In this document: piece after piece, positions 48,601 to 57,163 of the stretch
Layout of the letters: each line of letters begins with the position of its first letter
How positions within the stretch are numbered: the first letter of the stretch is position 1
Assembly (NCBI GenBank): GCA_019915135.1
Contig: JAHLMK010000005.1
Coordinates: forward strand, 496,001-560,000
Source: Strobilurus pachycystidiatus
Lineage: Eukaryota > Basidiomycota > Agaricomycetes > Agaricales > Physalacriaceae
DNA length: 64,000 nt
Direction of reading: 5' to 3'
Program-made: the position numbers and the translations under genes
Notes under the pieces: model-generated
Told to the model about the DNA's origin: nothing
Seen by the model: the letters and a program-made list of their open reading frames with translations, nothing else
Database searches by the model: none

Positions 48601-49717
48601 GATGATCTCTGATCGTGGTCCTCAGTTTGCAAGCAAGGTCATGCAAGCCGTTCACGCTAAGCTAGGAATTACCTCTGCGCTTAGTACGGCTTACCATCCT
48701 CAAACAGATGGCGAAACCGAGCGTTATAATCAAGAACTTGAACAATACCTCCGCGTTTTCTGTAACTACCGACAAGACGACTGGGTCAAATACCTTCCCT
48801 TTGCGGAATTCTCTCACAACAGTCGCATTCACTCCGCCACGGGCAAGTCCCCCTTTGAACTTCTTCACGGTTTCAAACCCCGCTTATACCCCTCTTTGAA
48901 CCCCACGTCCAACATTCCCACTGTCGAAGAACGGTTGACCAACCTGGAACGGCTTCGCGAGGAAGTCAAGGCTAGCCTTACCACCGCCGCAGAGATCATG
49001 AAGCGGAACAACGGAGATGTCACCAAGAAGGGCATTACGTTCAAAGTTGGTGACAAGGTGTTGCTTGACGGAAAGAATCTCAAGACAACGCGACCCAAAG
49101 CTAAGCTCTCAGACAAGCATCATGGGCCTTTTGAAGTCACTGACGTACTTGGACCAGTCAACTATCGTCTCAAACTTCCTCCCACATGGCGTATACACCC
49201 TGTCTTCCACGCCGCCCTCCTCCTTCCTTTTGTGGAGACCGAGGCTCATGGGCCTAATTTCCCATCTAATCCGCCCGACCTCATCGACGACAAGGAAGAG
49301 TTTGATGTTGAAGCCATACTCGACTCTCGCCCAACTCGTAACAAGCGCGGCATTCAGTACTTGGTGAAGTGGTTGGACTACCCGTCATCAGAGAACACCT
49401 GGGAACCCAGTTCCAACCTCACAAAGGCACTCCCTTTGATCAAGGAATTCCATCGTACACATTCCACGGCTTATTCCAAACCTCTTCCCCACCTTCGCAC
49501 TCTCGGTGTCACCGTTAACGACATCTGGACGGGGACTACTGCGCTCCAGGCGCAAGCGCATCCTAAAGAGGGGGTATTGTCACGAATTGCCTCCATTCTT
49601 CTCCCTCCATCACGTGCTTCCCACTCTCGACACCGTCATATTCTCCCGTCTCTGCATCCACCTCGGCCTGGGCCTAGCTCACCTCTCTCTTTCATCCATC
49701 GTCTTGGCATTGCCTAG
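45674..49717 (+). CDS. pol: Pol polyprotein: protease, reverse transcriptase, RNase H, integrase, chromodomain
   Basis: From ATG 45674 the open frame codes 1,347 residues; it is open further upstream and may be read by frameshift from gag. Domain order with approximate residues: retropepsin [10 protein letters not shown] (about 35), RT with [20 protein letters not shown] (about 370) and catalytic [11 protein letters not shown] (about 478), RNase H [16 protein letters not shown] (about 625), integrase HHCC zinc region [20 protein letters not shown] with CATCQMTKP (about 855-890), DDE core [20 protein letters not shown] and [17 protein letters not shown], and chromodomain [20 protein letters not shown] (about 1230). 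The chromodomain marks a chromovirus and should steer integration to histone-marked chromatin. The last 46 codons read into the 3' LTR. No internal stops. Confidence 0.95.
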   Translation: [1347 protein letters not shown]

Positions 49718-50116
49718 ACAGATCACAGGTTCCATCATGGGATGGGTGTCCAAATGCGGACCGTAGATTCCGGCCCGCTGAAGACTGCAAGTCAATGATG
49801 TCATTGCCATACGAGGCGAGGGCAGCCTTTCTCTGGACATCCATGACATCATTTACCCGGGTCCCTCTGCCAAATCTTCGCAAGTACTTCGGTTATGCTA
49901 CCTTAGTCCGTACTCTGGATTCTCTGTATATATTCATGGACTCTCTAGTTAGTTCCGCAGTCTGTTCTCTTCGTCTACTCACTGCTCGGTCGCTCCTAGT
50001 ACTGGTGTAGCTTGACACACTCCTCCTTCATATCTATCTCTATCTCTATTCCTTTCTCCTTGTCTCGTTTGTGTGACTTGGGTGGTTGCCTTAGTATTCG
50101 GGCACCAGTCTTGACA
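49578..50116 (+). repeat. 3' LTR, 539 bp
   Basis: Same length as the 5' LTR with a single difference (T at 50070 for C at 43679). The end of pol overlaps its first 140 bases. Confidence 0.95.
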
Positions 50117-50121
50117 CTGTC
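50117..50121 (+). repeat. Right target-site duplication (CTGTC)
   Basis: Matches CTGTC at 43182-43186; the gene A exon resumes immediately after it. Confidence 0.9.
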
Positions 50122-50329
50122 TGCTGCCTTGGCCCAAGTCCACAAGCGTATGTCAAGGTTGTCTGGTCTTGACGATCCCAACATCTCGCCCAACTTGGTC
50201 ATTTTGGAACGCCAGTACCGGCACGACATTATCTCGACCTTCAACGAGATTCGGGGTCGTATCCAAGTCTTGCAGTCGACTCGCGACCTTTATATCTCGG
50301 CCTTAGACGCGATTGACCAGGCTCAGTAG

Positions 50330-50704
50330 ACTACAAGGTCCTTCTTTAGCTTAGCTTTCGCCAAGTCTTAACCAGTACTACTCATAGTTTTTCTCTACTT
50401 CGTCTTTATACTGGTTTCGGATTTCTTCTCTACTTGTAGGAGCGGTAGTCACTTTGTTTCCTTAGACTACTCTAGGCCCAGTTGGTGCATAATCCAACTC
50501 CTTTCGATTTGAACCCTTAAAGTTTTTCCTGACCGCACCTTGGTAGGTCTAAGATCGAACTTAGTTCGATCGGCTATCGCCGATCGTACCTACCTTTAGA
50601 TAGGTGGCGCCTAAACTTTGCATTTTATCGGTTCGTTCGGACCTTCGACTGACGAGGGGTCCTCTTTTAAGTCGGTCCTGGGGCCAGGAATCTCATCTTT
50701 GATC
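50330..50704. other. Spacer between genes A and B
   Basis: 375 bp. It should hold the 3' UTR of gene A and the promoter of gene B. A perfect inverted pair, TTCGATCGGCTATCGCCGATCG near 50566-50587, can form a short stem and may be a terminator-like or regulatory feature. No gene seen. Confidence 0.4.
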
Positions 50705-51841
50705 ATGCCCGCACCCGTCCTGCCTTCCTTTGCAGATACGCGCATTCAAGGCGTTCGACTTCGCTCGCCGTTGACCTCCTTTCAACATGACTTAGTCACA
50801 GCGGACCTTGCACTGAGCTGCGCCATGGAGATGTATAACTATACACGCTACTTCGTTGCGGTAGTCCGTCATCCGGATGGGAACTTAGCTACGGAGGACG
50901 ACACTCGCCTTCTTCCCCAGCTCAAGCCTCCGGTTCATGCCTTTGGGCGCGACGAACCTCTAGACGTCCCAACCTTGCGCTATCTTTTGCACGTTCTGGT
51001 CAGTCTAGTTGATTTTGTCTCGACACCTTTCTCGTTTAACGGATGGTACTTAGGTCCGCTTTCGTTATATCTGGGAACCCGCTTTTCACTTCCAGAACGG
51101 GGCCATTCCTCACGGTTTCAAGGCGCACTTCTTTCCTTTGTACTACACCGCCGTCGAACTTTGCAAGGCTTGGTTCGCCGAAGGCAATACCTTTGACGGT
51201 GAAGGCGCCCGCTTCCACCTGGGGGACCTGAACATGGACATCCTTGCGAGTCACCCTTGGTTTACCCAAGAGTTCATCGGACCTTTCATGGTGAGTTAAA
51301 CCTGGTCTCTTCCTTTCATGTCTTGTGGTCGGCGCTGACCTTAGGCGTAGGTCGAGGCCCACTTTGGTGGTTACTCCGGCTTTTCCACACTCCTTCGCTC
51401 GCTTTACATCGGGTCTGACGACCTGAAGGTCCTTCCTGTTCAGTATGGGGACCTTCCTGCCGACCTTGTCACGGTTATGAAGTGGTGGCCAGAGTTCCAA
51501 CGTCAGAACTCTGCTCTTTACGGCTGGGACGACGCCTACGCGTTGGATAGACCTCCCAATATGCGTCGGTTGATCCCCGAGATTGACCTTCCCGCCAATC
51601 GGGTCTGTGAACAACTTCGTAGTTTGAGGTCCGTTTGTAACTTCTGTGTTTCCAGCGCCCCAACCAGTCGCTGCCTATCATCGATCCACTACTCTGGCTC
51701 ATCGACTGGTCAGAGGCCACCGAAGTAGACTACGAACTCCTTGCTGCTAGTATGTTAGCAATCGACCTTAGCCACGCAGGACCTTTCTATGCGCGCCTTG
51801 CGAACCTTGCGGTCCCTCCTGATTGGAGTCGTTTTGTTTAG
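50705..51841 (+). CDS. Gene B: uncharacterised protein
   Basis: Exons 50705-50998, 51054-51290, 51351-51602 and 51656-51841 join to 322 residues. All three introns are phase 0 and 53-60 nt. Segments: MPAPVLPSFADTRIQGVRLR, RYFVAVVRHPDGNLATEDDT, FRYIWEPAFHFQNGAIPHGF, TFDGEGARFHLGDLNMDILA, VMKWWPEFQRQNSALYGWDD and LLWLIDWSEATEVDYELLAA, ending LAVPPDWSRFV. It has many aromatic residues (W, Y, F) and looks globular and soluble; no catalytic motif is recognised. It lies 375 bp after gene A on the same strand and faces a divergent-to-convergent zinc-cluster-like gene at 52226-53461. The absence of stops and regular exons suggest an intact gene. Confidence 0.72.
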
Positions 51842-52225
51842 TCCTTAGTTGACTTCTCTTTTGGCCTAAAGGTCGCCTTTCTTTTCTTCCTTACGAACGT
51901 TCCTTATAGTCACATTGCTGCTGCCTGTATTACTTTACTTGCAACGCAGTTCCTTGTGGTCCTTTTTGACTTCCAAGGGCCCTAACCTCTGACCTTTGCG
52001 ACCTTTGGTATATCAAGGAGAGTCCTGGACTCTCCCCTTGACTTAAGGTTTCGACTAAGGTCCTTGTTCTTGTTTCCTTAGTGTTTTCACACGGTTCTTC
52101 GAGTACAAGAAGTTGTAAATTTTTATAGAATACAACGGGGCGGGGGATGCGTATATGTAAAGTGTCCTTTTGGCACTGTGACTAGTATTCTTGTATATAA
52201 AAAAAGATATGACGGCGGGACGCTA
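51842..52225. other. Convergent spacer between gene B and the zinc-cluster-like gene
   Basis: 384 bp, rich in CCTTTG and AAGGTCC words. No gene seen; it should hold both 3' UTRs. Confidence 0.4.
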
Positions 52226-53461
52226 CTAGCGTCCCACCGCGATCTCGGCGACTTTCCTAAACTTCCGGCGGCTCTTCTCACTCAGGGAGAAGTACAGCGC
52301 CAGGACTTTGTCCACGTCCTCGGCGGGGTCGATGCGGCTGGCGGAGGCGGAGGACGACGCGCCTTGACGGCTGGCCCCTTCGCCCTTGTCCTGTCGCTGG
52401 GCCGTGCTGATCGAGGTGGTGGCCCCCTTCGAGGACTTGGTGGAGGCGGGAGGCGGGGCGGCGCTGACCTTTCCTTTCTGGAGGCGGGTACGGGGCGCTT
52501 GGACCTCCTCGATGTCGGAGTCGCCAGTTCCTTCTTCGTCCGACGTCTCCTCCTTCTTGGCCTTGCCTTTCTTTCCCGCGGTGCTCTCGACGCGACGGCG
52601 CTTCGCCGGGGGCTCGTCCTTCTTCCGCTGCTTCTCCTCCTTCCACCGCTGGTCCGCTTCCTTCGCGATAGCTTGGGCGGCGTCGGAGTAGTCCTGATGG
52701 CGGCGGGACCGGATCTGGGAGTCGGGCTTGTTCCTCGCCTCGGCCTGCAACTGGGCGCGGACTTTCAGCGCGACCTCCTTCCACGGCGCGGGGACCTGAC
52801 TTCGCCTCCACGCGACCCAGCACGGACCATGTTGTCCGTCCTTCTCTTTGCACTGGTCGCACGTGAAGCTATTGTTCTTCTCGGCGGGCGTGGCGTGGAT
52901 CCGGAAGTAGGTGCACGTCAACCGCTGCTTGATGCAGGGGACGCAGACACCGTCGTCGCGGTGGAGGGGGATGCGCGGGTTGGTCTTGTCGCGGACGTCG
53001 AGGACGAAGTCGTCCTTCTCCTCGTCGCTGGCTTCGGCGTCTTCGTCCAACTCGTCCTCCTCCTCTGGTTCCTCCTCGACGAACTTGCGCTTTTGGCTTC
53101 CACCGGTGGTGGCGCGCGCGACCGAGGTCTTCCGGGTGGGGGCGACGTCCTTGTCCTTGTCCTTTGGCTCCACCTTCACGACGACGGCCTTTGGCCTGGT
53201 CGAGGCGTCAGCAAGGATTAGCGGCGCGATGGTTCGGCGGACGTACTTGGTAACCGATTTGGGGCCACCTTTACCCGCCGCGACAACTGGTCGTCGCTGG
53301 GGAGGTTCCATCTCGGGCGTGGGTTCGTGGTGTGACGAGAATGCTGGAGACGGGGCTCGCGAGTCGTGGGGACTGGGCGACGCCTCCTGCGCGAGCTGTT
53401 GCATCGTGGGGCGCGGAGTTCCCTCGTCGTCGACCTTGCTGTCGAGACTCGGCGCAACCAT
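52226..53461 (-). CDS. Zinc-cluster-like protein with long charged regions
   Basis: A single exon of 411 residues from ATG 53459-53461 to TAG 52226-52228. The N-terminal half is disordered and Pro/Ser-rich, with an acidic run EEEPEEEDELDEDAEASDEE. A cysteine region follows at about residues 170-215: CVPCIKQRLTC (CX2CX6C, like the first half of a Zn2Cys6 cluster), then CDQCKEKDGQHGPC (CX2CX9C) after 17 residues. Basic stretches (AKRRRVE, KKGKAKKEE) look like nuclear localisation signals. The C-terminus is helical (VDKVLALYFSLSEKSRRKFR). A DNA- or chromatin-binding role is inferred from these features only. High GC and single-exon structure differ from gene A and gene B next door. Confidence 0.65.
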   Translation of the reverse strand: MVAPSLDSKVDDEGTPRPTMQQLAQEASPSPHDSRAPSPAFSSHHEPTPEMEPPQRRPVVAAGKGGPKSVTKYVRRTIAPLILADASTRPKAVVVKVEPKDKDKDVAPTRKTSVARATTGGSQKRKFVEEEPEEEDELDEDAEASDEEKDDFVLDVRDKTNPRIPLHRDDGVCVPCIKQRLTCTYFRIHATPAEKNNSFTCDQCKEKDGQHGPCWVAWRRSQVPAPWKEVALKVRAQLQAEARNKPDSQIRSRRHQDYSDAAQAIAKEADQRWKEEKQRKKDEPPAKRRRVESTAGKKGKAKKEETSDEEGTGDSDIEEVQAPRTRLQKGKVSAAPPPASTKSSKGATTSISTAQRQDKGEGASRQGASSSASASRIDPAEDVDKVLALYFSLSEKSRRKFRKVAEIAVGR

Positions 53462-53486
53462 TGCAGCAAGAGATGTGGAAAACGGG

Positions 53487-53532
53487 TGGTTATAACCAGA
53501 GAAGCACTTGCCACATTCAATGGATATAACCA
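53487..53532 (+). repeat. 46 bp inverted repeat, left copy
   Basis: TGGTTATAACCA, a 22 bp spacer, then TGGATATAACCA. The reverse complement of this unit matches 57117-57162 at all 24 core bases and 12 of the 22 spacer bases. Confidence 0.7.
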
Positions 53533-53847
53533 GTGAGTGAGAACAGCACTAAAAGCCATATCTTTGTGGTTAGAGCCATTCACACAGCTCGGACTACATA
53601 TAGACGGTTTCCTCGGGACTGACACCACCTCAAATTGGTATATACCTAGCATGCTTAGGGTTTGCGAGGGGTTCGCACTTCAATATTAACCGAATACGGC
53701 AGCAATGCTTGATAATACCAAATCGGGCAGACCTCAATTTATGGCGGCGCGTCGCGCCTGGTCGCGCTACGGAAGAAAAAAAATCGCTCTACGTCATTGG
53801 GATGGGACGAGCGCATGGTCCGTGCGCGAGCAACGGTGCTAGGTGCG

Positions 53848-54985
53848 GGTTGAGTGTGCCAATATTCCGCCGGGGTGGCGCCGGCCGCACAATTGTGCGG
53901 CCAGCACCTGGCCCAGGCGGATAGCGCCCTCCCACCGAGCAGCATCGCGACTGTTCGGAAGTGACGCTGCATCGGTGTGAGGGATAGTTGGTGAATGGAT
54001 GGATGGTGTGGATGTTCCATGCCGTCCGTCGTTCGTCCTCGGTCGTCGTCGTGACGAACCTCATGCTGCCGACGCGCGCATTGCTCAACCCTCCATCGCT
54101 GTCGTCGTCGTCTTCCGTCGCTGTCGTTGATCCGCCGTCATTCGTCAATCTCTCATCGTCGTCGGAGTGTGGGTGTAGCTGTCGTCCGTGAATCGCCGTC
54201 GTCATTGTCCGCAAACGGTCGTCGTCGTAGTCCATTGAGTGTCGTGGAATGGTCGCCCGGATACGTGTATCAATGCTGTGGTTGTGTGAGGAGGTACAGT
54301 GAGCCTGGCCGAGCGGGCATCCAATAATCCATCGCCCGCGTCGTCCATGCCAGATACGGTGTCGGGAGAGCAAGAGGTCAATATGACATACCTGCCTGGA
54401 AATACCCCGCGGGCGGTCGGTCTGCCAAGCCCATGCCTCCTCCGCGCGGGGGAATTCGCATCCGCTCGCTGTCCTGCCACTCAGCCCTTCTCGGCGCTGT
54501 CTTCTGCAAGTGCGGAGGCCTCGAGATGAGGGCTTACACGAATAGCTGCGGCGTCGAATGCCGGCTTACGCGCAGGAATGGATTTCAGCATCATCCAGGC
54601 CATTTGCGAGGCGAGGAGACAGCGCGAGCGTCCAAATCCACCGGGATGCAGGGGCGGCATGTCGAGAGAGGGCCCAGGAGAAAGTTGGGAGCTGGATGGC
54701 AGCGAGTCGTCGCGCTGCCATCGTGGCAAGAGGAGAGATGGTGCTCGATCGACTCCACGGACGATCGGACCGATCACTGGTGGTCGGTGCACGAGCAACA
54801 CGGTCGACGACGTTGAATGTGGATGCGGATGCGACTTAAATCGGGGAGGGGATGGTGAGGATGAGATGCCAATATTCAGCCGGGGTGGCGCTGGCCGCAC
54901 AACTGTGCAGCCAGCACCTAGCCCAGGCGGATAGCATAACCTCTCAACGAGCTTCAACGCGACCTTTCGGAGGTGAAGTAGCATC
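53848..54985. repeat. Direct duplication about 1 kb apart, with a 20 bp palindrome in one copy
   Basis: About 120 bp from 53848 (TGCCAATATTCCGCCGGGGTGG onward) recur from 54866 with scattered substitutions. The left copy contains the perfect palindrome GGCCGCACAATTGTGCGGCC at 53883-53902; the right copy (54893-54912) has two substitutions that break it. Similarity resumes near 54320 and 55100, so a unit of roughly 1 kb was duplicated in tandem. Confidence 0.65.
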
Positions 54986-55879
54986 AATGCGAGGGTGGGT
55001 GGGTGAGGGTGAGGGTGATCCGGTGGAGGCATCAGCCGTGGTTTGTAGATCGAGAAAGAGGGTGCGGACGTTTGGTGATTGGCGTGAAGAGTGCCGCTGC
55101 CGTCCAAAATCATCGTCGTCATCAGGGCGGAAGGACAACCACGGTGGAAAATACATACCGACCTGACAGACCCTGTAAGCGGTCTGCCAGCCCCATTCCA
55201 TCCTGCGCCCGGGCAGTCGCATCCGGACCGCCAAAACCCACTCCTCTGCGTACCCACCGTCAACGTCGTTCGAAAGCATGCATGTCTCTTGCTGAGGGCT
55301 GGCGCGACGGCCAGCGGCGTTGACTGCCGACCTACGCCTCAGCTGGCAGCGGCAGGGTTTGAGCCTGATGGCATGTCGAGCTGTCGGTGCCGTGGCCTAT
55401 ATACATTTAGTTGTGCAGTCTCAAAGGAAAAACAGACACGCACCGCGATATTTGTCGTCGCCGCCATGATTTTCCACACCCAGATTCTCCTCCGTCGCGC
55501 ACGCCCCGCTGGCCCAATTTCACATTTGCGACACGATTGCGGATGTGGATGGTGTGTTCATTGCTCGAGTCCTCGATGGGCGTGGTCGATAAGAGGGTGA
55601 TAGTGAGAATATAGATGTGGTCTTGCGGCTGGTGCTGGGGCCGAATGAAAGTGATCTGGGGCGGCGGTAAGAATTGAGGGGTGATTTTCCCTTGATAGCT
55701 TCGGCGCCTCCACGACGTCGTTCGGGGAATAAATATGGCGGAAATACAATGAGAGACACTTACACATGCATTGTCCAAAAGATTTCGAGGAATTCCAGCA
55801 GTGGGTGCATTTGAGGTGAGTTGACATGGTGGTGAGACGAAGAGATCGAGCTTTGAGCTAAGGAAACTGCACTAGTATG

Positions 55880-56420
55880 TGAGTTCACTAGACTTCAATT
55901 GGACTTTTATTCTCAAATCTCAGATATACACAATTCCTTCCATAGGATTATGAGCAATAATAAAACGATTTTTTTGAGCATTTTCTTGGGCGTGTCAGTG
56001 CCCGCCTCTCCGAACAGCAAACGTCGGGGTGCGGACAAGATAATGGTCGGTCCGAGTTCCGTTAGATTGTTCACTAGACGTTTACTAGACTTTTATTTGG
56101 TCTTTTTATCCTCTGTGATTGAGGACTCAAACTCGTTGAAGCAATTTGAGCCCCTCTTCCCACAAGTCTATTACTTATTTCTCCGAGGAGCTGGAGCCCC
56201 ACCGGCGCAAATGCTACCCATCCCGAGCTCGAGACTTTCATTAGACTTCTATTGGACCATATCCTTACAGACAGTACACACCCATATCACGCCCAGAATC
56301 TTATTGAACTTGGACCCTTGACCTCCCAAGCGTAACTTCCGATGGCTTTTAGAGCGCACTGTGCCCGCCGTCCCGAGCGCTGACTGTCTCGAGCTGCCAA
56401 GAGTTCACTAGACCTTTTCA
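55880..56420. repeat. Degenerate TCACTAGAC repeats
   Basis: TTCACTAGAC followed by TT-rich DNA appears near 55884, 56070 and 56402, with a TTCATTAGACTTCTATTGGAC variant near 56229. Probably decayed mobile-element sequence. Confidence 0.4.
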
Positions 56421-57116
56421 TTATGCTGTGTTCCCGCTATCATACATCTGTAATTGTGCCTGGGCTACTACAAGCTGGCCTTGCTCATTGATTCCCGGAC
56501 TCTTCCAAAGCCTGTCAATATGGTGGGCGTCCCTGGGCGCCGTCCCGCTGAACGCTCTGATACAATGATCGGATGCAATAGTCAAGCCGGGACCGGTAAA
56601 CTGATAAGCGGAGATGCGACGGATGCCGTTGTGCTGCAGGCTGTAGAGCGCATCAGGCGCCGTGGCTAGATTCCGGCACAGATAGTGGCCAAATATGTAC
56701 CAGTATAGCTACAGAGGATGACTGAAAATGCCAGGAGTAAAAAAAAATGGAATGGATGAGCCCGGAAGCTGGATGAGCTACTACATCCAGCTACATCCAG
56801 CTCAAATTACACTCCTCCGCTCTCAGATTTGGCAATAATGATATTCATTGGTGGATGAATGCATTGACAAGATTTGGAGCATTCAAAGTGCCGCCATCCC
56901 GCGCATTATAGCCCGCCATTTTGCGCCTGCCCAATTCTGGTGACACACCGTGGGAAGAGTCTCGGAATACCCCGATTTTTTTTTCCGGGCGCTGCGCGCG
57001 CGCCCATTCCGAAACCCTGAGCATCTGGATTGAGAATATAATCAAATATAATAGGATACTCGGAGGGAGACCCAGCCTAGGGTCTCAGGTCCTCAGCTAG
57101 GGTTAGCTCGCTGCAG

Positions 57117-57162
57117 TGGTTATATCCATTGATTATGGAAACAAGGTCAGTGGTTATAACCA
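57117..57162 (-). repeat. 46 bp inverted repeat, right copy
   Basis: TGGTTATATCCA, a 22 bp spacer, then TGGTTATAACCA, the mirror of 53487-53532 with identical spacing. Confidence 0.7.
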
Positions 57163-57163
57163 T

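Larger units (their letters stand above)
43187..50116 (+). mobile_element. Ty3-type chromovirus LTR retrotransposon, 6,930 bp, complete
   Basis: Two 539 bp LTRs that differ at one position flank a gag gene and a 1.3-thousand-residue pol with protease, reverse transcriptase, RNase H, integrase and chromodomain in Ty3 order. A purine tract (AAAGAGGGGGTA, 49564-49575) precedes the 3' LTR. A 5 bp target duplication CTGTC flanks the element. It lies inside the last exon of gene A in the same direction. Intact pol and near-identical LTRs point to a recent insertion of a possibly active element. The primer-binding site after 43725 does not match a tRNA 3' end that I could recognise; self-priming is possible in this group. 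Confidence 0.95.
41860..50329 (+). pseudogene. Gene A: uncharacterised protein gene split by an LTR retrotransposon
   Basis: Exons 41860-42147, 42212-42487, 42546-42827, 42884-43100 and 43162-43186 are followed, after the retrotransposon, by 50122-50329 with stop TAG. Without the element and one target-duplication copy the reading frame continues exactly through the insertion point, and the original product would be about 431 residues. Segments include KDLITTRDLGAGLVAYALDY, LRLYVGMLVHLLGIHPQTP and, after the insertion, a helical tail with ILERQYRHDIISTFNEIRGR. The element sits in the last exon about 70 codons from the stop. I do not recognise the family. Gene B follows on the same strand. Transcription may stop in the 5' LTR, leaving a shortened product; the allele is probably damaged rather than null. 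Confidence 0.75.
53462..57163. other. Repeat-rich gene-poor stretch between 46 bp inverted repeats
   Basis: About 3.7 kb. Long open frames occur on the minus strand (53789-54373 and 54481-55263) because the DNA is GC-rich, but their products are low complexity and share only the duplicated segment. From 55870 to 56900 the sequence turns AT-rich with degenerate repeats. I cannot support a protein gene here. Confidence 0.4.

Noticed and set aside
52178..53221. 347-codon plus-strand frame opposite the zinc-cluster-like gene
   Set aside because: Leu/Gly/Val-rich shadow of the GC-rich coding strand.
54481..55263. 260-codon minus-strand open frame
   Set aside because: The product is Pro/Ser/Arg low complexity in GC-rich DNA, and the similar neighbouring frame shares only a nucleotide-level repeat; no sign of coding constraint.
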